Origin: JBBSGC01 sp038254525
GTDB lineage: Bacteria > Actinomycetota > Actinomycetes > Propionibacteriales > Nocardioidaceae
Assembly: GCA_038254525.1 (NCBI GenBank)
Contig: JBBSGC010000047.1
Span: 1 to 13,923 of the forward strand
Length of the DNA stretch: 13,923 nt
Direction of reading: 5' to 3'
Shown: piece by piece, positions 1-6,725 of the stretch
Position numbering within the stretch: the first letter of the stretch is position 1
Layout of the letters: each line of letters opens with the position of its first letter
Made by a program: the position numbers and the translations under genes
The notes under the pieces: generated by a model
Databases searched by the model: none
What the model saw: only the letters and a program-made list of their open reading frames with translations
Told to the model about the DNA's origin: nothing

Positions 1-289
1 GCATCCAGACCCAGTTGATCCGGTGGTCGTTGACCAGGCCCTCCAGCGCCTGCCGCGTCTGGTCCTCGATCACGTCGGTCAGCGGGCAGGCCGCCGACGT
101 CAGCGTCATGTTGATGACCGCATTGCTCGAGTCGTCCACCAGGATCTCGTAGACCAGCCCGAGGTCCACGACGTTGATTCCCAGCTCCGGGTCGACCACG
201 TCCTTCATCGCCTCGGTGAGGTCGTCGACGCTGACCGCGCCACCGGACCCGGACAGGTCGACCTCCGGGAGATCCGTCGGCTCGCTCAT
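1..289 (-). CDS. sufT: MIP18/DUF59-family Fe-S assembly protein (SufT type), 3' end cut by window
   Basis: The first 96 residues are present; the gene runs off the left edge with no stop. The family (MIP18, DUF59, SufT) assists maturation or transfer of Fe-S clusters, and this position at the end of suf operons is typical. After a variable, acidic N-terminal tail of about 18 residues come the family blocks: DPELGINVVDLGLVY (about 34-48) and MTLTSAACPLTDVIEDQ (about 61-77), with the conserved Cys at about residue 69. The start is the ATG at 289-287, whose ATGA overlaps the sufU stop by 4 nt; a GAGGAGGAG ribosome-binding site precedes it. That overlap implies translational coupling as the last visible gene of the suf transcript. 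The family is clear; its exact biochemical role is not established from sequence. Confidence 0.9.
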   Translation of the reverse strand, partial: MSEPTDLPEVDLSGSGGAVSVDDLTEAMKDVVDPELGINVVDLGLVYEILVDDSSNAVINMTLTSAACPLTDVIEDQTRQALEGLVNDHRINWVWM

Positions 290-783
290 CGCTCCTCCTC
301 CAGAGTCGTCGCTCGCGTTGAGACGGCCGACCGCGCGCCCGCGCCGCCCGAGGCGACCGCCCGCGCGGCCGCGTCCTTCCACGCCATCCAACCCAGCAGC
401 GCGCACTTTATCCGCGCCGGGAACCTCGCCACGCCCGCGAAGGCTACGCCGTCTTCCAGGCGGTCCTCGTCCGGCTCCACCTGACCTTTGCCGTGCATCA
501 GCGCCAGGAAGTCCTCGTGGAGGCCCATCGCCTCATCGAGCTGCTTGCCGATGACCAGGTCGGTCATGACCGAGGTCGACGCCTTGCTGATCGAGCAGCC
601 GAGCGCGTCGTAGGAGACGTCGGCCACCTGATCGTCGGCCAGGTGCACCCGCAGCGTGACCTCGTCACCGCAGGTCGGGTTGACGTGGTGCACCTCGGCC
701 TCGTACGGCTCGCGCAGGCCCTCGTGGTGCGGGTTCTTGTAGTGGTCGAGGATGATCTCCTGATAGAGCGCGTTGAGATCCAT
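286..783 (-). CDS. sufU: SufU, zinc-dependent sulfurtransferase partner of SufS
   Basis: A 165-residue IscU-fold protein of the SufU type. In studied SufU proteins a zinc-bound Cys takes persulfide sulfur from SufS and passes it to SufBCD. Ligand residues are all visible: C38 and D40 in NPTCGD, C63 in LGCSIS and C127 in RIKCALLGW. About 20 extra residues before the last Cys (near 98-117) distinguish SufU from scaffold IscU. The last 25 or so residues are low-complexity (Ala, Gly, Ser, then a charged end) and look like a dispensable tail. Its ATG overlaps the sufS stop by one base (TGATG), and a GGGGAG motif lies just upstream. The sufS-sufU pairing fits the pairwise function of the products. 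Confidence 0.95.
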   Translation of the reverse strand: MDLNALYQEIILDHYKNPHHEGLREPYEAEVHHVNPTCGDEVTLRVHLADDQVADVSYDALGCSISKASTSVMTDLVIGKQLDEAMGLHEDFLALMHGKGQVEPDEDRLEDGVAFAGVARFPARIKCALLGWMAWKDAAARAVASGGAGARSAVSTRATTLEEER

Positions 784-2045
784 CAGGCTCCCCGGAAGTA
801 GTGCTTGGCGTAGTCCAGCGACTCGACGAGCGCGTCGATCTCCCGCTCGGTCGTGTAGAGGTAGAACGACGCCCGGGTGGAGGACTGGACGCCGAAGCGC
901 GCGTGCGCCGGCTTCGCGCAGTGGTGCCCCGCGCGCACGGCGACGCCCCGGGCGTCGAGCACCTGGGCCACGTCGTGCGGGTGGATGCCGGCCAGCTCGA
1001 AGCTCACCGCTCCACCGCGGTCAACCGGCTCCTTCGGGCCCAGCACACTGAGGCCGTTGACCCGCTGCAGCTGCTCGAGGGCGTACGCGGTGATGCGCTG
1101 CTCGTGCGCGGCGACCTCCGCCATGCCGAGGCCCTGCAGGTAGTCGACAGCCGTGCCGAGGCCGACCGCCTGGGCGATCGGTGGAGTCCCGGCCTCGAAG
1201 CGCGCCGGCGGCGGCGCGAACGTGGAGCGCTCCATCGTGACCGTCTCGATCATCGACCCACCGCCGAGGAACGGCGGTAGCTGCGCGAGCAGCTCGCGGC
1301 GACCCCAGAGCACGCCGATCCCAGTCGGTCCCACCATCTTGTGGCCCGTGAACACGACGAAGTCGGCACCGAGCGCCCCCACGTCGACCGGCAGCTGCGG
1401 GACCGCCTGCGAGGCGTCGACCACCACCAGGGCCCCAACAGCATGCGCGCGGGCGATCACCTCGGTCAGCGGGTTGATGGTGCCCAGCATGTTGGACACC
1501 CAGGTCAGCGACACCACCTTGGTGCGCTCGTTGACGAGCTGGTCGATGGGCGACAGGTCGAGCCGGCCGTCGTCGGTCAGCCCGAACCAGCGCAGCGTGG
1601 CACCGGTCCGCTCACAGAGCAGCTGCCACGGCACGATGTTGGAGTGGTGCTCCATCTCGGTGATGACGACCTCATCGCCGGGGCCTACCCCGAGCTCGCC
1701 GCGGGCCCGCCCCAGCACGGTGGCAACCAGGTTCAGTGCCTCCGAGGCGTTCTTGGTGAAGACCACCTCGTCGCGGTCCGGAGCGCCGATGAAGGCCGCC
1801 ACCTTGTCGCGGGCGCCCTCGTAGGCAGCACTGGCCTCAGCGCCGAGCTCATGCATGGCCCGGGCCACGTTGGCGTTGTGCAGCAGGTAGTGCTCGGTCA
1901 TCGCATCGACCACCTGCTGCGGCTTCTGCGAGGTGTTGGCACTGTCGAGGTAGACCAGCGGCAGGTCGGCACCGAGCCGGCGCCACAGGATCGGGAAGTC
2001 CTTGCGGATGCCCTCGACGTCGTAGCCGGACTCGCCAACGCTCAT
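783..2045 (-). CDS. sufS: SufS, PLP-dependent cysteine desulfurase (class II)
   Basis: A 420-residue class-V aminotransferase-fold enzyme that removes sulfur from L-cysteine, giving alanine and an enzyme-bound persulfide for Fe-S assembly. Visible landmarks are the PLP-contacting MEHHSNIVPW block (131-140), D210 in VVVDASQAVP, the PLP Schiff-base lysine K236 in FTGHKMVGPTG, and the sulfur-carrying C376 in RAGHHCAKP. The short loop around this Cys is typical of class II desulfurases that need a partner such as SufU. Length is normal for SufS. The start ATG (2045-2043) shares one base with the sufC stop (TGATG), which also argues against other starts. It acts in the cytosol with the adjacent SufU and SufBCD. 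Confidence 0.96.
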   Translation of the reverse strand: MSVGESGYDVEGIRKDFPILWRRLGADLPLVYLDSANTSQKPQQVVDAMTEHYLLHNANVARAMHELGAEASAAYEGARDKVAAFIGAPDRDEVVFTKNASEALNLVATVLGRARGELGVGPGDEVVITEMEHHSNIVPWQLLCERTGATLRWFGLTDDGRLDLSPIDQLVNERTKVVSLTWVSNMLGTINPLTEVIARAHAVGALVVVDASQAVPQLPVDVGALGADFVVFTGHKMVGPTGIGVLWGRRELLAQLPPFLGGGSMIETVTMERSTFAPPPARFEAGTPPIAQAVGLGTAVDYLQGLGMAEVAAHEQRITAYALEQLQRVNGLSVLGPKEPVDRGGAVSFELAGIHPHDVAQVLDARGVAVRAGHHCAKPAHARFGVQSSTRASFYLYTTEREIDALVESLDYAKHYFRGA

Positions 2046-2830
2046 CAGGAAGCCTCGGGTGCTCCGGCCGTAGCCGCGGCGGCACGGACGTAGCGGTCGT
2101 AGCCCTCGGCCTCCAGTCGCTCGGCCAGGTCGGCGCCGCCCTGCTCGGCCACCCGGCCGGCGACGAACACGTGCACGAAGTCTGGCTGGATGTAGCGCAG
2201 GATCCGGGTGTAGTGGGTGATCAGCAGCACGCCTCGGTCACCTTGCGCGCTGAAGCGGTTGACGCCCGCGGAGACCACTTTCAACGCGTCGATGTCGAGA
2301 CCGGAGTCGGTCTCGTCGAGGATGGCGAAGCGTGGGTTGAGCAGCTCGAGCTGCATGATCTCGTGCCGCTTCTTCTCCCCTCCCGAGAACCCCTCGTTGA
2401 CATTGCGCTGTGCAAACTGCCGGTCCATGGACATTGCGTCGAGTGCGCCGTTCATCTCCTTGACCCAGGTGCGCAGCTTGGGCGCCTGGCCGTCGATCGC
2501 GGTCTTGGCTGTCCGCAGGAAGTTGGACACCGAGACCCCCGGCACCTCCACCGGATACTGCATGGCGAGGAAAAGACCGGCGCGCGCACGCTGGTCCACG
2601 GCCATGCTCAGCACGTCGACGCCGTCCAGCGTGACCGAGCCGCTGGTCACCGCGTACTTGGGGTGACCGGCGATCGAATACGCCAGCGTCGACTTGCCGG
2701 AGCCGTTGGGCCCCATGATCGCGTGGGTCTCACCGGACCGGACGGTCAAGTCGACGCCGCGGAGGATCTCCTTGGCGCCGTCCTCGGTCTGCACCGAGAC
2801 ATGCAGGTCGCGGATGTCCAGAGTGGCCAT
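2045..2830 (-). CDS. sufC: SufC, ABC-type ATPase of the SufBCD scaffold
   Basis: A 261-residue soluble ABC ATPase that binds SufB and SufD and drives the conformational change needed for Fe-S cluster assembly; it is not a transporter. Walker A GPNGSGKST is at 40-48, the signature FSGGEKKR at 148-155, Walker B FAILDETD at 168-175 with catalytic E173, and the H-loop His at 206. The ETDSGLDIDAL sequence after Walker B is the SufC hallmark and separates it from other ABC ATPases. The ATG lies 15 nt after the Rieske stop, the only real gap in this operon, and a GAGGAG ribosome-binding site overlaps that stop codon. The gene ends in a one-base TGATG overlap with sufS. Confidence 0.96.
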   Translation of the reverse strand: MATLDIRDLHVSVQTEDGAKEILRGVDLTVRSGETHAIMGPNGSGKSTLAYSIAGHPKYAVTSGSVTLDGVDVLSMAVDQRARAGLFLAMQYPVEVPGVSVSNFLRTAKTAIDGQAPKLRTWVKEMNGALDAMSMDRQFAQRNVNEGFSGGEKKRHEIMQLELLNPRFAILDETDSGLDIDALKVVSAGVNRFSAQGDRGVLLITHYTRILRYIQPDFVHVFVAGRVAEQGGADLAERLEAEGYDRYVRAAAATAGAPEAS

Positions 2831-2845
2831 GAGTGGGGCAGCTCC

Positions 2846-3178
2846 TCAGCTGTGGTCGGGTAGTGCGGTGGTGACGTCGACGAGAACGTCGTCACCGTTG
2901 ACGGTGCATGCGTAGACCGGCACCGGCTCGGTGGCCGGCAGGTTGATCACCTTGCCGGTGCGCAGGTCGAAGCGCGACCCATGCAACCAGCACTCGATCT
3001 CGCAGCCCTCGACATCGCCCTCCGAGAGCGGGATCGCCGCGTGGGAGCACTCGTCATGGATCGCAAAGACCTCGTCTTCGCAGCGTACGAGCGCCAGCGG
3101 TGTGCCGCCGACCTCAACGGCAAGCGCCGAGCCCTCGGTGAGCTCGCTCAGCGAACAGGCCCGGACCATCTCACCCAT
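2846..3178 (-). CDS. Small Rieske-type [2Fe-2S] ferredoxin inside the suf operon
   Basis: A 110-residue single-domain Rieske protein resembling ferredoxin subunits of non-heme iron oxygenases. Both ligand boxes are intact: C44-x-H46 (ECSHAAIPL) and C63-x2-H66 (CWLHGSRFD), the pattern for a [2Fe-2S] cluster held by two Cys and two His. There is no signal peptide or membrane segment, so it is a cytosolic electron carrier. The chosen ATG (3178-3176) overlaps the sufD end by 8 nt; a second ATG at 3169, just past the sufD stop, would remove three residues and is also plausible because neither has a clear ribosome-binding site. No oxygenase gene is near, so it probably serves the Suf machinery as electron donor or repair partner; that role is inference from position. 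Confidence 0.9.
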   Translation of the reverse strand: MGEMVRACSLSELTEGSALAVEVGGTPLALVRCEDEVFAIHDECSHAAIPLSEGDVEGCEIECWLHGSRFDLRTGKVINLPATEPVPVYACTVNGDDVLVDVTTALPDHS

Positions 3179-4397
3179 GGGCACCGACCGGTGTGGCGGC
3201 GGGCAGGCCGACACTGCTCGCCAGCTCTTCCTCGACCGCGGCCATGAGCCGCTCTTCGATCTTCGGTACGCCGATGCGGCGCACGATGTCGGCGAAGAAG
3301 CCGTAGACGACCAGCCGGCGCGCCTCGTCTTCGGGGACCCCACGGCTCTGCAGGTAGAACAGCTGCAGGTCATCGAAGCGCCCCGTCGTGCTCGCGTGGC
3401 CGGCGCCCACTATCTCGCCGGTCTCGATCTCGAGGTTGGGCACCGAGTCGGCCCGACATCCGTCGGTCAGCACGAGGTTGCGGTTGCTCTCATAGGTCTG
3501 GATCCCCTCGGCCACCTTGCGGATCAGCACGTCTCCCACCCATACCGTGTGCGCACCCTTTCCCTGGAGGGCGCCTCGGTAGTCGACGTCGCTGCGCGTG
3601 TTGGGTGCGTTGTGGTCGACGAAGAGCCGATGCTCGAGGTGCTGGCCCGCGTCGGCGAAGTACAGGCCGAGCAGCGTGGCGTCGCCGCCAGGCCCCGCAT
3701 AGCGGGCGACGGAGTTTAGCCGCACCACCGAGCCGCCCAGGGTCGCAGCCACATGGCGGTAGTGGGCGTCACGTCCAACGCTGGCATCGTGCTGGCCCAG
3801 ATGCACTGCGTCGTCCGCCCAGGCCTGGATGCTCACCACCGTCACGTCGGCGCCCTCGCCGACGAGAACCTCGAGGTTGCCCGTGTGCACCCCGGACCCG
3901 ACATGGTCAAGCACCAGAGTTGCCTTGGCGTGGGCACCGACCTGGAAGACGTAATGTGCGTTGCTGCGCCGGTCGGGGGTGCCGGTCACCACGACGCGGA
4001 TCGGTTCTTCGAGCTCGGTGCCCGCGGGCACCGATAGGTGCAGGGCTTGCTCGGTCCCAGCGGACGCGACCGCGGCGGCCCGGTCAGCGGGAACGAGCAC
4101 GCTCCCGCGCGGCGCCTGCCCGGGCCGCAGCGTGGACAGCCCGACCACGTCTGGAGCAGCCACCTCGTAGGTCGCGGCCAACATCCCGTCGCGGTCGTCG
4201 GTCGGCTCGGGGTCGAGCGCCCCCCGCAGCCGCTTGAGCGGCGTGAACCGCCACACCTCCTCTCGACCCGTGGGCAGCGGGTGCAACTGGAGGTCGTAGG
4301 ACCGCAGGGGGTGCAGGTGGCTGGCGACGCTGCCGGTACTCTCGACCGCTCCTGCCACAGCCTCAACCGGTGCGGACTCGACCAGGGCGTCTGGCAT
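3171..4397 (-). CDS. sufD: SufD, scaffold subunit of SufBCD
   Basis: A 408-residue right-handed beta-helix protein that pairs with SufB and SufC to form the Fe-S assembly scaffold. The N-terminal segment has the WRFTPLKRLRG motif (49-59). The core and C-terminal region match the SufB/SufD family: NAPNTRSDVDYRG (263-275), then PNLEIETGEIVGAGHAS (320-336) with H334, which corresponds to the conserved SufD His implicated in cluster assembly in Escherichia coli, and FYLQSRGVPEDEA (347-359). The frame stays open upstream to 4673, but that part lies inside sufB and is proline/arginine-rich nonsense. The real start is the ATG at 4397-4395, sharing one base with the sufB stop (TGATG). Its end overlaps the Rieske gene by 8 nt. 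Confidence 0.95.
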   Translation of the reverse strand: MPDALVESAPVEAVAGAVESTGSVASHLHPLRSYDLQLHPLPTGREEVWRFTPLKRLRGALDPEPTDDRDGMLAATYEVAAPDVVGLSTLRPGQAPRGSVLVPADRAAAVASAGTEQALHLSVPAGTELEEPIRVVVTGTPDRRSNAHYVFQVGAHAKATLVLDHVGSGVHTGNLEVLVGEGADVTVVSIQAWADDAVHLGQHDASVGRDAHYRHVAATLGGSVVRLNSVARYAGPGGDATLLGLYFADAGQHLEHRLFVDHNAPNTRSDVDYRGALQGKGAHTVWVGDVLIRKVAEGIQTYESNRNLVLTDGCRADSVPNLEIETGEIVGAGHASTTGRFDDLQLFYLQSRGVPEDEARRLVVYGFFADIVRRIGVPKIEERLMAAVEEELASSVGLPAATPVGAHG

Positions 4398-5809
4398 CAG
4401 CCGACGGCCCCTTCCATCTGCAGCTCGATGAGCCGGTTCAGCTCGAGCGCGTACTCCATGGGCAGCTCGCGGGCGATCGGCTCGATGAAGCCACGCACGA
4501 TCATGGCCATCGCCTCGTCCTCCTCCATACCCCTGCTCATCAGGTAGAACAGCTGGTCGTCGCTGACTCGGGACACCGTCGCCTCGTGGCCCATCGACAC
4601 GTCGTCCTCGCGTACGTCGACGTAGGGGTAGGTGTCGGAGCGGCTGATCTGGTCGACGAGCAGCGCGTCGCACTTGACCGTGCTGGCCGAGTGGTGCGCG
4701 CCTTCCTGCACCTGGACCAGGCCGCGGTAGGACGTGCGGCCGCCGCCACGGGCCACCGACTTGGAGATGATCGAGCTCGACGTGTACGGCGCACAGTGCA
4801 CCATCTTCGGGCCGGCGTCCTGGTGCTGGCCTTCGCCGGCGAACGCGATCGACAGCGTCTCACCCTTCGCGTGCTCGCCCATCAGGTAGACGGCGGGGTA
4901 CTTCATGGTGACCTTGGACCCGATGTTGCCGTCGATCCACTCCATGGTCGCGCCGGCCTCGCAGGTCGCCCGCTTCGTGACCAGGTTGTAGACGTTGTTG
5001 GACCAGTTCTGGATGGTCGTGTAGCGGCAGCGCGCGTTCTTCTTGACGATGATCTCAACGACCGCCGAGTGCAGCGAGTCGGAGCTGTAGATCGGCGCGG
5101 TGCAGCCCTCGACGTAGTGCACGTAGGCGCCCTCGTCGACGATGATCAGCGTGCGCTCGAACTGGCCCATGTTCTCGGTGTTGATCCGGAAGTACGCCTG
5201 AAGCGGAATGTCGACCTGCACACCCTTCGGCACGTAGATGAACGAGCCACCTGACCACACCGAGGTGTTGAGCGCCGCGAACTTGTTGTCGCCCACCGGG
5301 ATGACCGTGCCGAAGTACTCCCGGAAGAGCTCCTCGTGCTTCTTCAGTCCGCTGTCGGTGTCGACGAAGATCACGCCCTGCTGCTCCAGGTCCTCCCGGA
5401 TCTGGTGGTAGACGACCTCCGACTCGTACTGCGCGGCGACGCCGGCAACCAGCCGCTGCTTCTCCGCCTCGGGGATGCCGAGCCGGTCGTAGGTGTTCTT
5501 GATGTCCTCGGGGAGCTCCTCCCACGAGGTGGCCTGCTTCTCGGTGGAGCGCACGAAGTACTTGATGTTGTCGAAGTCGATGCCGCCCAGCTCAGCCCCC
5601 CACGAGGGCATCGGCTTGCGGTGGAAGAGCTTCAGGCCCTTCAGGCGCAGGTCGAGCATCCACGCCGGCTCCGACTTCTTGCCGGAGATGTCACGGACGA
5701 CCGCCTCGGAGAGACCGCGCTGGGCGATCGAACCTGCGCTGTCGGAGTCGGCCCAGCCGTACTCGTAGCGTCCGAGTCCGTCGAGCTCCGGGTGGGTTGT
5801 GGACGTCAT
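4397..5809 (-). CDS. sufB: SufB, core scaffold subunit of SufBCD
   Basis: A 470-residue Fe-S scaffold subunit that receives sulfur and assembles the nascent cluster at the SufB/SufD interface. Key residues are C236 in YVEGCTAP, C380 in TVKCDALL and E409 in SMGHEATVS, matching by spacing the residues C254, C405 and E434 of E. coli SufB. The C-terminal block FYLMSRGMEEDEAMAMIVRGF (421-441) is shared with SufD. The sequence is continuous through these sites, so there is no intein, unlike M. tuberculosis SufB. The start ATG at 5809-5807 overlaps the sufR stop by 4 nt (ATGA) and has a strong AGGAGG 8 nt upstream; the longer open frame to 5983 is only antisense-like sequence inside sufR. Confidence 0.97.
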   Translation of the reverse strand: MTSTTHPELDGLGRYEYGWADSDSAGSIAQRGLSEAVVRDISGKKSEPAWMLDLRLKGLKLFHRKPMPSWGAELGGIDFDNIKYFVRSTEKQATSWEELPEDIKNTYDRLGIPEAEKQRLVAGVAAQYESEVVYHQIREDLEQQGVIFVDTDSGLKKHEELFREYFGTVIPVGDNKFAALNTSVWSGGSFIYVPKGVQVDIPLQAYFRINTENMGQFERTLIIVDEGAYVHYVEGCTAPIYSSDSLHSAVVEIIVKKNARCRYTTIQNWSNNVYNLVTKRATCEAGATMEWIDGNIGSKVTMKYPAVYLMGEHAKGETLSIAFAGEGQHQDAGPKMVHCAPYTSSSIISKSVARGGGRTSYRGLVQVQEGAHHSASTVKCDALLVDQISRSDTYPYVDVREDDVSMGHEATVSRVSDDQLFYLMSRGMEEDEAMAMIVRGFIEPIARELPMEYALELNRLIELQMEGAVG

Positions 5810-6528
5810 CGCGGTGTCCTCCTGGTCTGCGGAACGTGAGTCGTGCAGACACCGTCGCCGTGGGCGATGGTGGCTAGGCGTTGGACATGCCGGCCGAGCA
5901 GCCGGGAGAAGACCTCGGTCTCCGCCGCGCACAACTGCGGGAACTCTGCGGCGACATGGGCGACCGGGCAGTGGTGCTGGCACATCTGGTCACCGCTCGG
6001 GGCGGTGCGGACGGAGGCAGCGTAGCCGTCACCGGTCAGCGCCTGCGCCAGCACCTGCGAGCGTTGCGCCGGCTCGGCCGCCTCGAGCAGAGGGCGGTAG
6101 CGCTCCTCGAGCTCGCCGACCCGCTGCCGCGCGAAGGCCGTCACCGCATCGGGGCCACCGCTCTCGGACAGGAAGCGCAACGCCGACAGCGCGAGGTCGT
6201 CATAGGCCTGGTCGAACTCGTCACGACCGCGCTCGGTCAGTGTGAAGACCTTGGCCGGGCGGCCGCGCCCCCGGGTGCCGACCATCCGCGGCTCCGCCGC
6301 CGTCATCAGGCCCAAGGCAACCAGGGAGTCGAGGTGCCGGCGGACCGCGGCGGGCGTCAGGCCCAGTCGCTGGGCGAGCTCGACGGCGGTGGACGGACCC
6401 TGCTCGAGCACCGAACGCACGACTCGGGCTCGGGTGGGGGCGTCACCGGTCTCCCGGGCAATCGGAGTCGGGACGTCGGCCACCGCCAAGCCGCCCTGCG
6501 CCGGCGTGCCGGCCGTCCTGATTTCCAC
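5806..6528 (-). CDS. sufR: SufR, Fe-S cluster-sensing transcriptional repressor of suf
   Basis: A 240-residue regulator with an N-terminal winged helix-turn-helix (about 33-100; recognition region LGLTPAAVRRHLDSL, then the wing TRGRGRPAKVFTLTERG). The C-terminal domain has four Cys spaced C183-x3-C187-x12-C200-x27-C228, the arrangement expected for cluster ligands in actinobacterial SufR. The holo-form represses suf and derepression follows cluster loss; this is family knowledge. The start is taken as GTG 6528-6526, since an in-frame TAA at 6546-6544 excludes anything longer. Later starts (TTG at residue 14, GTG at 16) remain possible and would bring the length nearer to M. tuberculosis SufR. 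It is first gene of the operon and overlaps sufB by 4 nt, so it would be autoregulated. Confidence 0.93.
   Translation of the reverse strand: MEIRTAGTPAQGGLAVADVPTPIARETGDAPTRARVVRSVLEQGPSTAVELAQRLGLTPAAVRRHLDSLVALGLMTAAEPRMVGTRGRGRPAKVFTLTERGRDEFDQAYDDLALSALRFLSESGGPDAVTAFARQRVGELEERYRPLLEAAEPAQRSQVLAQALTGDGYAASVRTAPSGDQMCQHHCPVAHVAAEFPQLCAAETEVFSRLLGRHVQRLATIAHGDGVCTTHVPQTRRTPR
5818..5823 (-). promoter_or_regulatory. Ribosome-binding site of sufB within the end of sufR
   Basis: On the minus strand AGGAGG lies 8 nt before the sufB ATG, inside the last codons of sufR. It fixes the sufB start and could let sufB be translated much more strongly than the upstream regulator gene, which itself has no visible Shine-Dalgarno sequence. 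Confidence 0.75.
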
Positions 6529-6541
6529 AACACCAGTGTGA
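6525..6541 (-). promoter_or_regulatory. Candidate SufR operator overlapping the sufR start codon
   Basis: Read on the minus strand, this 17-nt element contains ACACT-N5-TGTGG, close to the ACACT-N5-TGTGA SufR motif I recall from M. tuberculosis. It can also be seen as perfect CACA-N7-TGTG arms with a nested ACAC-N2-GTGT. It begins at the last base of the proposed -10 box and runs through the GTG start codon, so bound SufR would cover the transcription start and block the whole suf operon. The sequence symmetry is seen directly; SufR binding is inferred. Confidence 0.6.
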
Positions 6542-6568
6542 CGTTATTCGGCCGTAGCGGCAAGCCAA
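6541..6568 (-). promoter_or_regulatory. Candidate promoter of the suf operon
   Basis: On the minus strand a -35-like TTGGCT (6568-6563) and a -10-like TAACGT (6546-6541, fitting TANNNT) are separated by 16 nt. The predicted transcription start is near 6534, leaving a leader of only about 6 nt before the sufR GTG, consistent with the absence of a Shine-Dalgarno sequence. No other convincing promoter for this operon is visible in the divergent intergenic region. Confidence 0.5.
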
Positions 6569-6712
6569 CGGGCGGAACGCGACCACCGAACTCCCGCCCA
6601 GCAGGCTCGCGACCGGCAACCCGACGATTCGGACCGGCGGTCCATTACGCAGGGGCGGTCAGCTCCGTGGGCCGGTCGTGGGACGCGGCGAAGTGCGCGG
6701 CAAACCGCTACC

Positions 6713-6725
6713 TAGACTTTGAGCC
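6713..6725 (+). promoter_or_regulatory. Candidate promoter giving a leaderless ABC/ctaA mRNA
   Basis: The -10 box TAGACT (6713-6718) is followed by exactly 7 nt and then the GTG start at 6726, so the predicted transcription start coincides with the first base of the coding sequence. No Shine-Dalgarno sequence is present, and no clear -35 box stands out at the expected distance. This spacing is the usual signature of leaderless genes in actinobacteria. Confidence 0.6.

Larger units (their letters stand above)
6529..6725. other. Divergent intergenic region between suf and ABC/ctaA operons
   Basis: This 197-nt region separates the two divergently read operons. Its ends hold the candidate suf promoter/operator and the leaderless promoter of the ABC operon. 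Between them the only symmetry I noticed is GGACC-N3-GGTCC at 6631-6643, too short to interpret. I see no small gene, RNA gene or riboswitch in the middle. Confidence 0.6.

Noticed and set aside
4398..4673. In-frame upstream extension of sufD into sufB
   Set aside because: The added 92 residues are Arg/Pro-rich noise overlapping the conserved SufB C-terminus; the TGATG overlap gives a better start at 4397. The same reasoning removes extensions of sufB to 5983 and of the Rieske gene to 3373.
6631..6643. GGACC-N3-GGTCC symmetry in the divergent intergenic region
   Set aside because: Five-base GC-rich arms are expected often by chance here and the site is not placed near either candidate promoter.
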